Source: Maniola hyperantus
Taxonomy: Eukaryota > Arthropoda > Insecta > Lepidoptera > Nymphalidae
Length of the DNA stretch: 64,000 nucleotides
Assembly: GCF_902806685.2 (NCBI RefSeq)
Contig: NC_048536.1
Location: forward strand, 2,480,001-2,544,000
Reading direction: 5' to 3'
Part shown: positions 32,901-41,300 of the stretch, piece after piece
Layout: each line of letters opens with the position of its first letter
Position numbering within the stretch: the stretch's first letter is position 1
Position numbers and translations under genes: made by a program
Notes under the pieces: model-generated
The model's database searches: none
What the model saw: only the letters and a program-made list of their open reading frames with translations
Told to the model about the DNA's origin: nothing

Positions 32901-35900
32901 GTATTGCTTCACTATCCGTCCCATTCTGCGGGCTTTAGAAGAGTTGCCTTGCTCCTTGGATTTTGATTCTTGCTCCTAAAAGAATATGGTGCTTTTTACA
33001 AAAACTGGTGTAGGTTTAGTTCGCGACAGGGTGGGGACGCCCCGCACAGTCTCACGCTAACCATGTCCGACCTGTCGTGAACTACAGTACGCGGCAGAAA
33101 GTAATGTACATCGGCCTTAAGAATGACATTTCAGCTTTCTAGCTGACTAACTGGCTGACTGACAGATTTATCAACGCATAGCTCAAACCACTGGACGGAT
33201 CGGGCTGAAATTCGGCATGCAGATAGCTTCACGTAGGCGTCCGCTAAGAAAGAATTTTTGAAAAATTCAACCCCTATGGGGGTGAAATAGGGGTTTGAGA
33301 TTTATGTAGTCCAAGCGGACGAAGTCGCGGGCATAAGCTAGTAAGTTTTAAGTACCTGAAAATAAGCGAGTCTCTGTCGTAACGCCTCGTCAACGGTTGA
33401 AGCCGTTATCAACCCAGCTGGTTCTGGAGTTGGTTCTGAAGTTGGTTCTGGCGCTGGCTCTAGGAACAAAACAAATGTTTGGAAAATGCGTAAAAGGGTA
33501 CAAAATCTAGCTAGAGTCTATGGAATTGGGTATTTGACTCCAATTTTTTTATCACTTTATTAAAAACTAGGATAAAAGTGATGACGTAAACTGAAAAAAC
33601 TAATTAAATCGATCAAATAACAAAAAAGTTATAAGCATTTAAATATATCTGATTAGACAGAGATAGCGATAATATAGCATTTTGACGTCACACCTACTAA
33701 TGCCATAGTAGCTTCGTGCGGTTTCATACAAGTTTTCGTTTTGCGAGAAAGGGATAGAAGACCCTCCCACTCCAAAATTAAAATGCCTGTAACTTTGTAA
33801 ATCTTTGTTGGATTTTAATATTTTTTCCGCGTACGGCATTATTTTTATCCTAGTTTATAATAAAGTAATAATATTTATCAAATTCAAGAGTAGGAAAATA
33901 CCCAATTGTTTGACGACCTTTAGGTATTCTAGTGCCATCGTTTTGTCACCCGCGTGCTTGCTCAATACATTACCTAAGAAATTCTCAATACATACTAGCC
34001 CGGAGTCAGGAAGGAAGCCTCGCAAAGCACGTCAAGCCATTGGTCCTGCACCTGATCTCTCTCCAGTCATATCGGATTTCCGTCCCATCGTGCTATAGTG
34101 AGGGTATAGAGAGTGCACCTGTGTTTGCGCACACACTTGTGCACTATAATATCTCCCGCGCAATTGGCTAATCTCCATGGAGATTGGCCGCCGTGGACGA
34201 AATTCGGTCGGAAGACATTATTATCTGGGTATTTCCTTTTGGTGGATAAAAACGGTTGTATATTTAACCAGGATAGGTTTTTTGGTTTCTTACCTGTAGA
34301 ATTCTGCGTCTGATTCTCCTCCTTCTGTTGACCCTTTATAGCTGCCGTGATCACTTCTAGCGTGGGCAGCTCATTGAGATCCATATCTTGGCCAGATCTG
34401 TACGCTTGCACTACTATCTCGAATTGTTTGGCGACCTTTAGGTATTCTAGTGCCATCGTTTTGTCACCCGCGTGCTTGCTCGCGAGCGCTGCCGCTTTAA
34501 ACTCTTCTTTTCGTTCTAGAAGGAACATGTTTTATTATATTTGATTATTAATCTTGTGTTAAAGCGAGAAATAGGGTATCGATTCTTATCTCTTTTATGA
34601 ATAAAATCTAAATACATAATACATATGTATAAAAAGAAAAGGTGACTGACTGACTGATCTATACTACAGCACAAACACAGCTCAAACTATAGAATGGATC
34701 GTGCTGGAGATTGGCACGCAGATAGCTGTTATGACGTAGACATCCGCTAAGAAAGGATTTTTTAAATTCAACTCTAAGGGGTAAAATAGGGGTTTAAAAT
34801 TTGTGTAATCCACGCGGACGAAGTCGCGGGAATAAGCTAGACAATTAGTATAGTTTAAATGGTTATGTTAAATGGCAATAAAAATCTTTGGTTTGTTATG
34901 CTAATATCTGTCAATTTTCAGCGAACCAGATTAAAAAATTCAATAGTCATTAATTTTGTTAAGTTAGGTCACCTAACAATATTAATTTGTATGCCCATTG
35001 CATGCATTGCATGAAGTTCTATAGTTATACTCACTCAATATAAACTGCAATCCTTGCTGTCTAACCGGATCCAACTCCTCAACATTAGGGGGGGGTGGAG
35101 GCGGCTCCTTAGGTTCTGGGGGTGTTGGGGGTCTTTCCTCTGGTTCTGGAGCACTTGGTATTGATGTAGATCGAGGGGGTGGGACGGGAGGGTGTTCACG
35201 GGGTGATTCTGGGGGTGAAATTGGGGAAGGTTGTGGTGGTTGGGAGTCAGGTTTTCCGAGGCTGACCGGTGGAGGTATATCTTCGTCTTTGATTGGTCTG
35301 CCGGCGTTCGCTTGTTTTAATAGATCGTTTAGCATTTTGATACCTCGGCCGTACCTGTCGAATATTGAGCATTTTGGTAGATATTTTACATTTTTTTATC
35401 ATGCACGTAAACTTTGCCAAAATGAAGCTATCAAGAAGCAACAGTAAATTCAATACAAAAAGCGAGCTTAGGAAATAAATGCGATTTTACGAATAAATAC
35501 ATTCTTACATTAAATATATCAATATTTCTAATAATAGGTATTAAAAATGTGAAAGTCTATTTGTTTGTTGTATTTTCCTTCAAAAACGTACATAGACGTG
35601 ATTTTTTGAATGAGTGTAGTTGGACCTGGAGAGTAACATAGGCTACCTATGTACTTTTTATTTCAGAATATCAATGAGTTCCCACAGGATTTTTAAAAAC
35701 CTAAATCTACGCGAAGGAAATCCCGGCATCGAATATGCTTATGTTTAAATGTAATGATCAACTTTTACCATTTGTAATCTCACCTTCTAGCTTTACTGCT
35801 TTCCCCACTCTGCTTAGCGTTTCTCTCTGCTGTAGTATAGTTAGCTATTCTCTCTTGCAGCAAATTAATAGTGCTGTTAGATGAACTACCGGGGGGTGGA

Positions 35901-37532
35901 GGAGCCGGCCTGGTCATACGCAGTTCTTCAGAGGGAGGCGCTTCATCATCCAGGGACATGTCTTGTAGTTCTCTCAGTAATTCTGGGTCATCTTCATCAC
36001 CTGGAAGAGAGTTTTATTATAGAACTACTGTTTACAGTATAAATACATGAAGTGAGATGACTCATTGCTGTGAGTTGTGACCCCTTCTATTAATTACTTA
36101 ATGATTAATTAGGGAGTTTTCACACAGTAATTGGCTGGACTTCTAAGTGCTTCAGTTTTCAAACCCTGATGATTTGTTAAATTATTTTTACTTATATGTG
36201 TCTAAGTATAGTATTTTAAGATTCTTCTTTTGGTATATTTTATTTGCAAGTATTATTGTATTTTCTGTATAATTTTATAGACTTTGTTTCTGATATACAT
36301 CGTGAAAGTGTGTTTGTTTACTGGTTTTTCCATCGATCACATAGCAACAGTGCAATGGAGGATCAACTTGATTTTTGCATGGGTATAGTTAAAGATCTGG
36401 AGAGTGACATATTATGCTACTTTTTTACTGGAAAATCAACAAGTTTCCACAGGATTTTTGAAAAACTAAATCCACGTGAAGGAAGTCACAGGCATCAGCT
36501 AGTGAATAAATAAATAATACCTGACACTTCCTCATCAGATGGTATGTCTCTCAAGCTGGCAGCGATCATACTGTCCAAGTCGGCAACCACCTGTGGCACC
36601 TTCTTCTTCGGCCGTGGTTTACGGCCTCCACCAAGAGCCGCCAACTCTGCCTCCAGGTCTATATCATCATCTGACAGATCCATTGGTTCATCTGCATCAT
36701 CTACATCTGGGATGTCTAGCAGGCCATACTAAAAAAAAAAAAAAAGTTTATTCAGCTCACAAAACAAGAGAAACAGAATAGGTATGGTATATAAACCAAA
36801 TTTTAACATTTACAAAATTAAAACTAGGTAATCTTAAAACTACGAGCTAGCTACTACGAAAGTACTGAAAACAAAAATGATGTCTCGTTACTAATAGGTT
36901 ACTAATTTAATTAAATAAATAGATTAAATATTAAGGGCTTAACTTCTGCGAGAATTTTGAACTCTGATTTATTCATTCACTTATAAAGGGAACCTATGTG
37001 TAAAATGTCAGCTTTCTGGGGCCAAAGGTTTGGGCTGGGAATTAATGAGTCAGTCAGTGAGTCAGGAACTTTCCTTTTAATTTGTTATTGTTTTGATTAA
37101 TTATTTGTAAAAATGATGACTTGAGCCAGAGAGGCATAAGAAAGAAGAATGGACAAGGTAGAAGGAGGCCACAAACTTATTAAAAGTAGAATTTATTACA
37201 GCTGTGTATATTGTAAGTAGGTGTATTTAAACTTTTGTTTCAAGTTATGTTATGTGTACAAGTTATTACCCGATTATCTTAACTCAACAAGATTTGACTT
37301 TGTAGTACATAGTCAGTATAACAGAATCCTTGAAGACAGTTAACATTTGAAAGATTAGCTATATGAGCACTGTTCAATTAAGGAAATCCTTTATTCTCAT
37401 GATGCCTTATTACCTCAACAATCCCAACTAAAAATAGATCATAAGGCCGGATGAAAACTAGTCTACAATCACAATATAATGACTCACCTGTGATAAATTT
37501 CCTCTTTTACCAGAGCTGGGTTTTTTGTACAT
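23845..37532 (-). CDS. lgd: Lgd / CC2D1 protein (DM14 and C2 domains), 14 exons, complete
   Basis: Orthologue of Drosophila lethal (2) giant discs and human CC2D1A/B. In known members the DM14 repeats bind the ESCRT-III subunit Shrub/CHMP4, and the protein acts on endosomes in receptor sorting (Notch and others). Joined coding exons (minus): 37488-37532, 36521-36728, 35784-36000, 35035-35354, 34294-34515, 33356-33459, 32808-32975, 31921-32089, 30405-30543, 28918-29148, 28427-28604, 27533-27684, 25517-25607, 23845-23964. They total 2,364 nt, 787 residues, close to the fly protein. All junctions are GT-AG and phase-consistent. Four DM14 repeats lie near residues 131-190, 255-312, 361-415 and 460-520, separated by acidic and proline-rich linkers; a C2 domain spans about 622-770. 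The start is MYKKPSSGKRGNLSQ, preceded by AGTAAACAAA. It is head to head with Dlic. Confidence 0.95.
24104..24490. repeat. 331-bp copied fragment between 28-bp direct repeats
   Basis: Two identical 28-bp repeats (24104-24131 and 24463-24490, both starting CTAAAACTGGAATTAAATGG) flank 24132-24462. That interior is a copy of 22070-22400: the right part of the MITE at 21853 plus about 40 bp of its flank (TATCGGCTGTGAATA..). Confidence 0.75.
24748..25136 (-). repeat. MINE-2-like element in lgd intron 13
   Basis: Minus-orientation copy. It lies between two related blocks (24625-24680 and 25203-25257, both with GCTCGATACAAA and GTCCATACAAAAT). Confidence 0.7.
25119..25207. repeat. 37-bp perfect inverted repeat with 15-nt loop
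   Basis: Left arm 25119-25155 and right arm 25171-25207 are exact reverse complements. The inner 15 to 16 bp are the terminal hairpin of a MINE-2-like element (AGGGTTCCGT/ACGGAACCCT). The outer 22 bp (GCATGCTACGAATAAACTCC..) are not part of other copies. Confidence 0.85.
25517..25607 (-). CDS. lgd: lgd exon 13 (C2 domain)
   Basis: A 91-nt exon with acceptor TTGCAG|CGGC and donor CCG|GTGAGT. Completes the split glycine and encodes GWFSKDSLLGSLTVKLAPLE, then TQVTLHEAFP, the later C2 strands. Confidence 0.9.
25793..26434. mobile_element. MITE with GAGACCACAGCACTGCGATG ends, carrying an insert
   Basis: Left arm GAGACCACAGCACTGCGATG with CGACGTCG is mirrored by CGACGTCGCACCGCAGTG with GTGGTCTC at the right. 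Between about 25890 and 26135 lies a non-matching insert ending in (TTAAA)n, probably a retroelement tail. Confidence 0.6.
26435..26924. other. lgd intron or downstream DNA with GC-rich patch
   Basis: 26520-26650 holds two CCAAT-type sites, repeated GCGCGC and a TTTCGCGCC motif. It resembles a promoter by composition, but no exon or gene follows. Not assigned. Confidence 0.3.
26925..27127 (+). repeat. Helitron-like element, GGCGAACTTCG family
   Basis: Plus-orientation copy that ends GGTACGAAGTACGCCGGG then TCAGCTAGT. It abuts the next element. Confidence 0.75.
27128..27363 (+). repeat. Helitron-like element, GTCA family
   Basis: Starts directly after the CTAGT of the preceding element; about seven TGAC units; ends GCGGACGAAGTCGCGAGC then AAGCTAGT. 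It lies between lgd exons 12 and 13. Confidence 0.8.
27533..27684 (-). CDS. lgd: lgd exon 12 (C2 domain)
   Basis: Encodes KDTNSPQYDSVFTLPIQRG and RVFKRHGIKFEVYSRG, the middle strands of C2 (the N-SPxYD motif is typical). Phase 2 out; donor GG|GTAAGT. Confidence 0.94.
27713..28318 (+). repeat. MINE-2-like element interrupted by a MITE
   Basis: Full element split by an insert at 27755-27934 inside its terminal hairpin (GGAACCCTTA | TTATAGGATCAC). It lies in lgd intron 11. Confidence 0.8.
27755..27934. mobile_element. 180-bp MITE with TTA target-site duplication
   Basis: Ends AGGTGCTGATAAACTTG and CAAGTTTATCAGCACCT are inverted (about 32 bp with one or two mismatches). TTA is duplicated on both sides (27752-27754, 27935-27937). 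A 3-bp TWA-type duplication is characteristic of PIF/Harbinger elements. Nested in a MINE-2-like element. Confidence 0.85.
28427..28604 (-). CDS. lgd: lgd exon 11 (C2 domain start)
   Basis: Encodes LGDNPPKFHYESRKFSVVQ, then NDLELTIVRGIAYNVPNPKE and TYVKYEFPFPQ, the first strands of the C2 domain. Donor CAG|GTATGT. Confidence 0.94.
28651..28800. repeat. 19-bp minisatellite, about eight units
   Basis: Unit CAGTACCCTTATTATAAAT, nearly perfect, in lgd intron 10. A CAT/ATC trinucleotide run follows. Confidence 0.92.
28918..29148 (-). CDS. lgd: lgd exon 10 (helical region before C2)
   Basis: Encodes FDVVSADDCGPPDDSS, MSRLHTQLTAQLKLCLTNRD and FEHLAVSVKQDLDVVAVAKR, the conserved helical block between DM14-4 and the C2 domain. 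Phase 2 in and out. Confidence 0.94.
29161..29671 (+). repeat. GTCA-type Helitron-like element interrupted by a MITE
   Basis: Left part to 29254 (AAATTTGGCATG) and right part from 29552 are the two halves of one element. Ends GCGGACGAAGTCGCGAGC then AAGCTAGT. It lies in lgd intron 9. Confidence 0.8.
29255..29551. mobile_element. MITE with CTGTACCCGTAGTATAAG ends, about 62-bp arms
   Basis: Left arm from CTGTACCCGTAGTATAAG through ACGTTGCTAGAATT is mirrored on the right (AATTCTAGCAACGT .. CTTATACTACGGGTACAG) with few mismatches. No clean target-site duplication can be read. A degraded relative lies at 15820-16063. Confidence 0.8.
29740..29975 (-). repeat. Interspersed repeat, inverted relative at 31665-31860
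   Basis: TTGATTGGTTGACACTCGC and ACAGCTACAATGTCACCATC on the minus strand correspond to the plus-strand block at 31665-31860. The two can pair within one lgd transcript. Confidence 0.55.
30061..30255 (-). repeat. tRNA-derived SINE, family C
   Basis: On the minus strand: tRNA-like head TAGCTCAACGGGTACGGGAG with GGTTCAAACCC (B box), a body with GACAATAGTG.. (reverse) and a tail ATGGCTAATATTCTTTTATA ending in a long A-run. Other copies are at 30606 and 44738. Confidence 0.7.
30405..30543 (-). CDS. lgd: lgd exon 9 (DM14-4 end)
   Basis: Encodes GDIDQAKEYLRAAKGFDSVI and GLTVDLKSLP, closing DM14 repeat 4. The acceptor is TTCCCAG|GTGATA; donor CATAC|GTGAGT, phase 2. Confidence 0.94.
30606..30762 (+). 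repeat. SINE family C, truncated head
   Basis: Starts within the tRNA-like head (CCGGTAAAGGAGTGGACTG), includes GGTTCAAACCCCGCCCG and ends TGGCTAATATTCTTTATAAA. Confidence 0.7.
30768..30920 (-). repeat. GTTT-type Helitron-like element, partial
   Basis: Minus-strand match to the element at 13893 without its terminal hairpin. Confidence 0.6.
30918..31640. repeat. Three tandem units of about 140-145 bp, third split by a SINE
   Basis: GGCTATGCAGGTACTTGAAT begins units near 30926, 31066 and 31212. Each includes CACTTCGCCCRTCTCCGATC. The third unit is interrupted by the SINE at 31231-31545 and resumes at 31546. All lie in lgd intron 8. Confidence 0.85.
31231..31545 (+). mobile_element. SINE family A, complete, 11-bp target duplication
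   Basis: Flanked by AGGTTCTTGAA at 31220-31230 and 31546-31556. The head has GATAGCCTAGTGGTTAGG and GGTTCGATCCC (A and B boxes), and the tail is (GAT)n. Confidence 0.88.
31665..31860 (+). repeat. Interspersed repeat, inverted relative of 29740-29975
   Basis: ACAGCTACAATGTCACGATC and the CAATCAGAACAATTGAGATT block; see 29740. Confidence 0.5.
31921..32089 (-). CDS. lgd: lgd exon 8 (DM14-4 begins)
   Basis: A proline/serine/lysine-rich linker (PSPSKPAPVAPKAT) followed by YDKQLVLLLHRQKQFKEAA, the first helices of DM14 repeat 4. Phase 1 out. Confidence 0.93.
32410..32577 (-). repeat. (AAAGTC)n-type interspersed repeat
   Basis: Minus-strand copy with ACTTTGACTTTGACTTTGAC at the right end. It lies in lgd intron 7. 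Confidence 0.65.
32655..32778 (-). repeat. SINE family B, head part
   Basis: Minus-strand tRNA-like head (CCTGGCGCAGTGGTAAGC) and the first 100 bp of the body, ending 30 bp before exon 7. Confidence 0.6.
32808..32975 (-). CDS. lgd: lgd exon 7 (DM14-3)
   Basis: 56 codons with SSKARRMGRIVKQYQDAIR and GKPIPAEDLPTP, the signature end of a DM14 repeat. Phase 0 on both sides; donor GTAAGT. Confidence 0.93.
33016..33084. repeat. Shortened CGCGACAGGT palindromic element
   Basis: TTCGCGACAGG and CCTGTCGTGAACTAC arms close together around GGGGACGCCCCGCACA. Confidence 0.6.
33136..33342 (+). repeat. GTCA-type Helitron-like element
   Basis: Ends GCGGACGAAGTCGCGGGC then ATAAGCTAGT, 13 bp before lgd exon 6. 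Confidence 0.75.
33356..33459 (-). CDS. lgd: lgd exon 6 (linker, DM14-3 begins)
   Basis: Encodes three repeats of the type EPxPEPTS, then STVDEALRQRLAYFQ at the start of DM14 repeat 3. Donor CAG|GTACTT, phase 0. A Helitron-like element lies 14 bp past the donor. Confidence 0.9.
33903..33963 (-). pseudogene. 61-bp duplicate of lgd exon 5 in intron 5
   Basis: Matches 34422-34482 with one mismatch (TGACGACC for TGGCGACC on the plus strand). It covers codons for about 20 residues of DM14-2 (KHAGDKTMALEYLKVAKQ). Homology stops abruptly on both sides; no complete splice sites. Confidence 0.88.
33985..34215. repeat. LINE-like interspersed repeat in lgd intron 5
   Basis: GC-richer block with GGTCCTGCACCTGATCTCTC and GTGCACTATAATATCTCCCG, of a kind I recall as common in lepidopteran genomes. 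No frame is conserved, so the family is uncertain. Confidence 0.4.
34294..34515 (-). CDS. lgd: lgd exon 5 (DM14-2)
   Basis: Encodes KRKEEFKAAALASKHAGDK, ALEYLKVAKQFEIVVQAY and DMDLNELP, the body of DM14 repeat 2. Acceptor TTCTAG|AACG. A 61-bp piece of this exon recurs in the next intron at 33903-33963. Confidence 0.92.
34628..34840 (+). repeat. GTCA-type Helitron-like element
   Basis: In lgd intron 4; ends GCGGACGAAGTCGCGGGA then ATAAGCTAG. Confidence 0.75.
35035..35354 (-). CDS. lgd: lgd exon 4 (DM14-1 end, proline-rich linker)
   Basis: Encodes RYGRGIKMLNDLLKQANAG closing DM14 repeat 1, then a long P/S/E-rich linker, then VRQQGLQFIL, the first helix of DM14 repeat 2. Donor TTGA|GTGAGT, phase 1 out. 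Confidence 0.93.
35530..35735 (+). repeat. GTTT-type Helitron-like element, decayed
   Basis: In lgd intron 3; the terminal hairpin is mutated (GCGAAGGAAATCCCGGC). Confidence 0.6.
35784..36000 (-). CDS. lgd: lgd exon 3 (first DM14 begins)
   Basis: Encodes GDEDDPELLRELQDMSLDDE, a PAPPPP linker, then NLLQERIANYTTAERNAKQ, the first helix of DM14 repeat 1. Phase 1 in, phase 2 out. Confidence 0.93.
36297..36503 (+). repeat. GTTT-type Helitron-like element next to lgd exon 2
   Basis: Ends CACGTGAAGGAAGTCACAGG then CATCAGCTAGT at 36502, 18 bp from the exon 2 donor. Confidence 0.65.
36521..36728 (-). CDS. lgd: lgd exon 2 (acidic N-terminal region)
   Basis: Encodes YGLLDIPDVDDADEPMDLS, then an aspartate-rich stretch and LEAELAALGGG, matching the N-terminal conserved block of CC2D1 proteins. 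The acceptor follows a run of 15 T. Ends in phase 1. A Helitron-like element ends 18 bp past the donor. Confidence 0.93.
37488..37532 (-). CDS. lgd: lgd exon 1 (start codon)
   Basis: Encodes MYKKPSSGKRGNLSQ, a lysine-rich N-terminus as in the family; donor CAG|GTGAGT, phase 0. Too short to stand out as an open frame by itself; assigned because exon 2 continues in phase with YGLLDIPD. Confidence 0.85.
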
Positions 37533-38234
37533 TTTGTTTACTTAGGTAAATTTGATCTCGACACAAAAACTGTAAATTACACTATGTTTAGGTTCACTTT
37601 TACTGTGTTATGTTTGTTTTAAATCGTTATTATTGTTTCCTTACGTTGATAAACAACACGATAAGGAAACCAAAGCGATCATACACAAGATGTAAAAGTA
37701 AAACAAATACGTTGCCTCAAACGTAATAGTATTGTAGAACTTAAATTCAATTCAATTCAATAGTCAATACCGAACACTCAGTTACACTGTCCAATACAGT
37801 TTAATAGTTAATATTATTCTCCGAAATGTTAATTGAAATAATTTAAAAAGCTTAGATTTTTATTATTTACACAAGTTTTGGAAAATTTACAAAAGACGTT
37901 TAAATTAAAACACCATCCAAGCCCATCGCTCATTTTCATTGACTGTCACTGTCAACTGTCAAATGTCGGCAATTTTCGTAGTCTATGGTACAGAGTCAAA
38001 AATAAAATTAGGCAAATAAACACTGGGCGTTTTTTTGACAAACCTAGTAAAGATTTATGGTAAAAAGTCTATGTGAAGTTTAGTGAATGGCAACAATTTT
38101 ATCCGCCCATAGATCGCCACTCTCCACGAGTTTTTTAGTCTGTGCTTTGTCTTCGAGAGTGACGTATGAACAGCCGAAACGAAAACGAAAGAAAAGCCTC
38201 TTGTGCCGTTGTTATCTTCTATCATATCTGAAGA
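37533..38234. promoter_or_regulatory. Shared head-to-head promoter region of lgd and Dlic
   Basis: 702 bp separate the two start codons. No repeat lies inside except a short TTCAATTCAATTCAAT run near 37745. GC content rises near 38095-38200. No TATA box or known element could be identified, and both 5'UTRs and start sites must fall within this stretch unless an upstream noncoding exon exists. Confidence 0.6.
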
Positions 38235-38308
38235 ATGGAGACAAACGGCCAAGCGAATGGGCTTAAATCTAAAAAGAAAGAAAACGGCGACGGCAAGGAC
38301 AATTTGTG
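38235..38308 (+). CDS. Dlic: Dlic exon 1 (start codon)
   Basis: Encodes METNGQANGLKSKKKENG and DGKDNL, a lysine-rich N-terminus. Donor TGTG|GTAATT, phase 2. ATG chosen because it is the first in the exon frame and exon 2 completes TGG in phase. Confidence 0.85.
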
Positions 38309-41300
38309 GTAATTGGTCACTGTTAATTTACGACTTACATGCAGCATCCATATAGGGTATCCAATGTGTCACACCTACGTGATGTCAAAGAATTGTACCT
38401 GAGAAATATGTGACCTGGCTCCGACGTCTTACCTTTGTTTGTAAAGAAGCCGTGGAATATGTGTTACAATCAATTTGGGACCGTTTCCCTCGACGTCAAG
38501 TGAGATTTAACTATTACATTTTTCATATGAAAATTTTCCTCTGTATTGGAGTGATATGTTTACAGGTCCGCTATTTTAGAAGAAGTTCAGAACCAGGGGA
38601 ACACAAAATTGCCGTCGAACAAGAATGTGCTGGTATTGGGTGATAATGAGACGGGCAAGACCACATTAGTAGCTAAATTACAAGGTGTGGAAGACCCTAA
38701 GAAGGGGTCAGCACTCGAATATGCATATATAGATGTTAGAGATGAGTACCGTGATGGTGAGTTACTAATTTATAAACCACTAGACTATTCCATGAGACTT
38801 CGTCTGCTTGATATATAGGTTTAATTAATATAAAAATCTCATGGAAACTCTTTGAGTTTCCTGGATAAATACTAGCCTATATGTTAATTCAGGGTTTAAG
38901 TTATCTCCCTTCCAAGTTTCAGCCAGAATAGTTCAGTCAACGTGGTGTGAAGGAGTCACAAACATCTAAACATCCACACTTTCACATTTATAATACATAC
39001 TAGCTGATCCGGCAAACTTCGTACTGCCTAACAGTAAGTTATATGTGGCAGAAAACATGGACACTCGTTTATTATGATGACTAGCTTATATGATCGCGAC
39101 TTCGTTCGCATGGACTACACAAATTTCAAACCCCTATTTCACCCCCTTAGGGGTTGAATTTTCAAAAATCCTTTCTTGGTGGATGTCTAAGTCATAATAG
39201 CTATCTGCATGCCAAATTTCTGCCAGATCTGTCCAGTAGTTTGAGCAGTGCGTTGATAGATCAGTCAGTCAGTCAATCCTTTTATATATTTAGATGAAGA
39301 TATTCCTTGCAAAAGAATTATTACCATTACATTCTATGGGAGTGATTTTGGTAAGATCAATGCTCATATTTTAAATCTCTTTTTGTAGTAAAGGTATAGG
39401 TAGGTAGATTTAAGTTATTGTAGGCAAACTAATCGAACTCGACTGAACTTAAGAGATGCTTATATTATTGATTTTATTTTTATTTATAGGGGAGGGAGAT
39501 TTTATTATAAAGAGGAGATATTTTTTATTATTATTTTTAATACACTAAGCAGCTTTCGCTGATGCGTCTATATCAGAACTGCTTAAATAAAAATAGCCTA
39601 ATCTATTCTTGAACTGTTTAACAGAACTTGACATAACCACATCTTTAGGCAATTTATTCCGTATGTGAACAACTCTGTTGGTCAGAAAGTGTTTTAATGG
39701 ATTTGACGATGGCAATTTATATTGTAGCTTCATATCATGTCACCTAAATCTAGGATTGCTCCTTCTTGGAAACATGATAGCGAGATTTCTGTACTAATTC
39801 AATTCTTATTTTATTTTAGCTTTATATTAACTAGATATTTATTTCCAGATCACACAAGACTAAGCGTCTGGGTCCTAGATGGGGATCCAGGGCACACAAA
39901 CCTGCTCAAGTTTGCACTGAGTGAAGACACATTCCCACACACTCTGGTCGTCCTCACGGTGGCCATGACCACGCCCTGGGGCATCCTGGACCAGCTGCAG
40001 AGCTGGGCCTCTGTGCTCGGCGACCATATAGACAAATTGGATCTCACACCTGGTGAGTTTTTGACGTGTCATTTTTTGCATATGGATTCTAAATCCCTGT
40101 CTGGAACTAGAATTTGTTTGCAACTAGGGCATTGTCTAAAATTAGAACTCTAGAACTAGAACCCTGTCTAGACCTAAAACCCTGTCTAGAATAAGAACTT
40201 TGTCTTTTACTTTTGAGAAATCAGTTTTGAACCATGATCTGAGAAATAAGTTTTCAACTATGATCTGAGAAATTATTTTTAACTATGATGTGAGAAATAA
40301 ACTTTCAACTATGATCTTAGAAATAAGTTTTCAACTATAATCTAAGAAATGAGTTTTAGACTATAAACTTTAGCACCGATTGTAACTATAGTCAACCAAT
40401 GTGGCTAATTCCATTGTACACAATCTCTAAACTAAACTAAAATGTCACGCCTAAATCTATTGCTATCCCTTTCATAATGTTGCTTGCGGAAAGGGATGGC
40501 ACTAGATTTAGACCTGTTAATTGAGTTTAGTTTAGAAATTTTGTACAAGAGAATCGGCCCCATTTACTATTTTTGATAGCAATTTAGAAGATAATATCTT
40601 TTTGCGAAATATGTGTGCTGTCACTGTTAAGTTTATTTCAAACTACGGGATATAAATTATGTTATAGACTGGTCAATATTGGCATTCCCAATATTGAACA
40701 GACTGTAATATGATTTATATCCTTTAGTGTGAAATAAACTTTATAGTTTTATCCAACATATTGATAGATTTGTTTACTACTTTCTTTAACTATTATTAAC
40801 TAATAATCTAGATATATAAAAGGGAAAAGTGACTGATTGACTGATCTATCAAGGCACAGCTCAAACTACTGGACAGATAACGGGCTGAAATTTGCCATGC
40901 AGATAGCTATTATGACATAGGCATCAGCTAAGAAAGGATTTTTGAAAATTCAATACATTTTGATAAATGAAATAGGGCTTTAAAAAGATTCATTTATTAA
41001 AATTAATTTCACTGCCACCACAAATAGTGCAAGAGCATAACAAAAGCTATACACTGCTAATTAACTATACAGTCTATTATTAAACCAGAGGCGTTATCAT
41101 TTTAATGTCAAACACTGACAGTGCATGGTGGTATCATTAACTGATTGCGTGACTCATTGGCGCATCCTAATTGGATATTTTTACCCGATTGCACCAGAAG
41201 GAGGGTAATGTTTTTAAGTGCAATAATTTTTTTCAATAAAACATTTTTTTTGAATTTTTGGAACGGGATGAGTGCTTTTGTTGCATTTCGTAGACCTCCT

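Noticed and set aside
34067..34291. Extension of lgd exon 5 past its donor to 34067
   Set aside because: The frame stays open by chance; a good donor at 34293 and phase match to exon 6 end the exon at 34294.
39737..40153. 138-residue frame taken as a single exon
   Set aside because: Only 39849-40052 is coding (Dlic exon 3); the ends of the frame are intronic.
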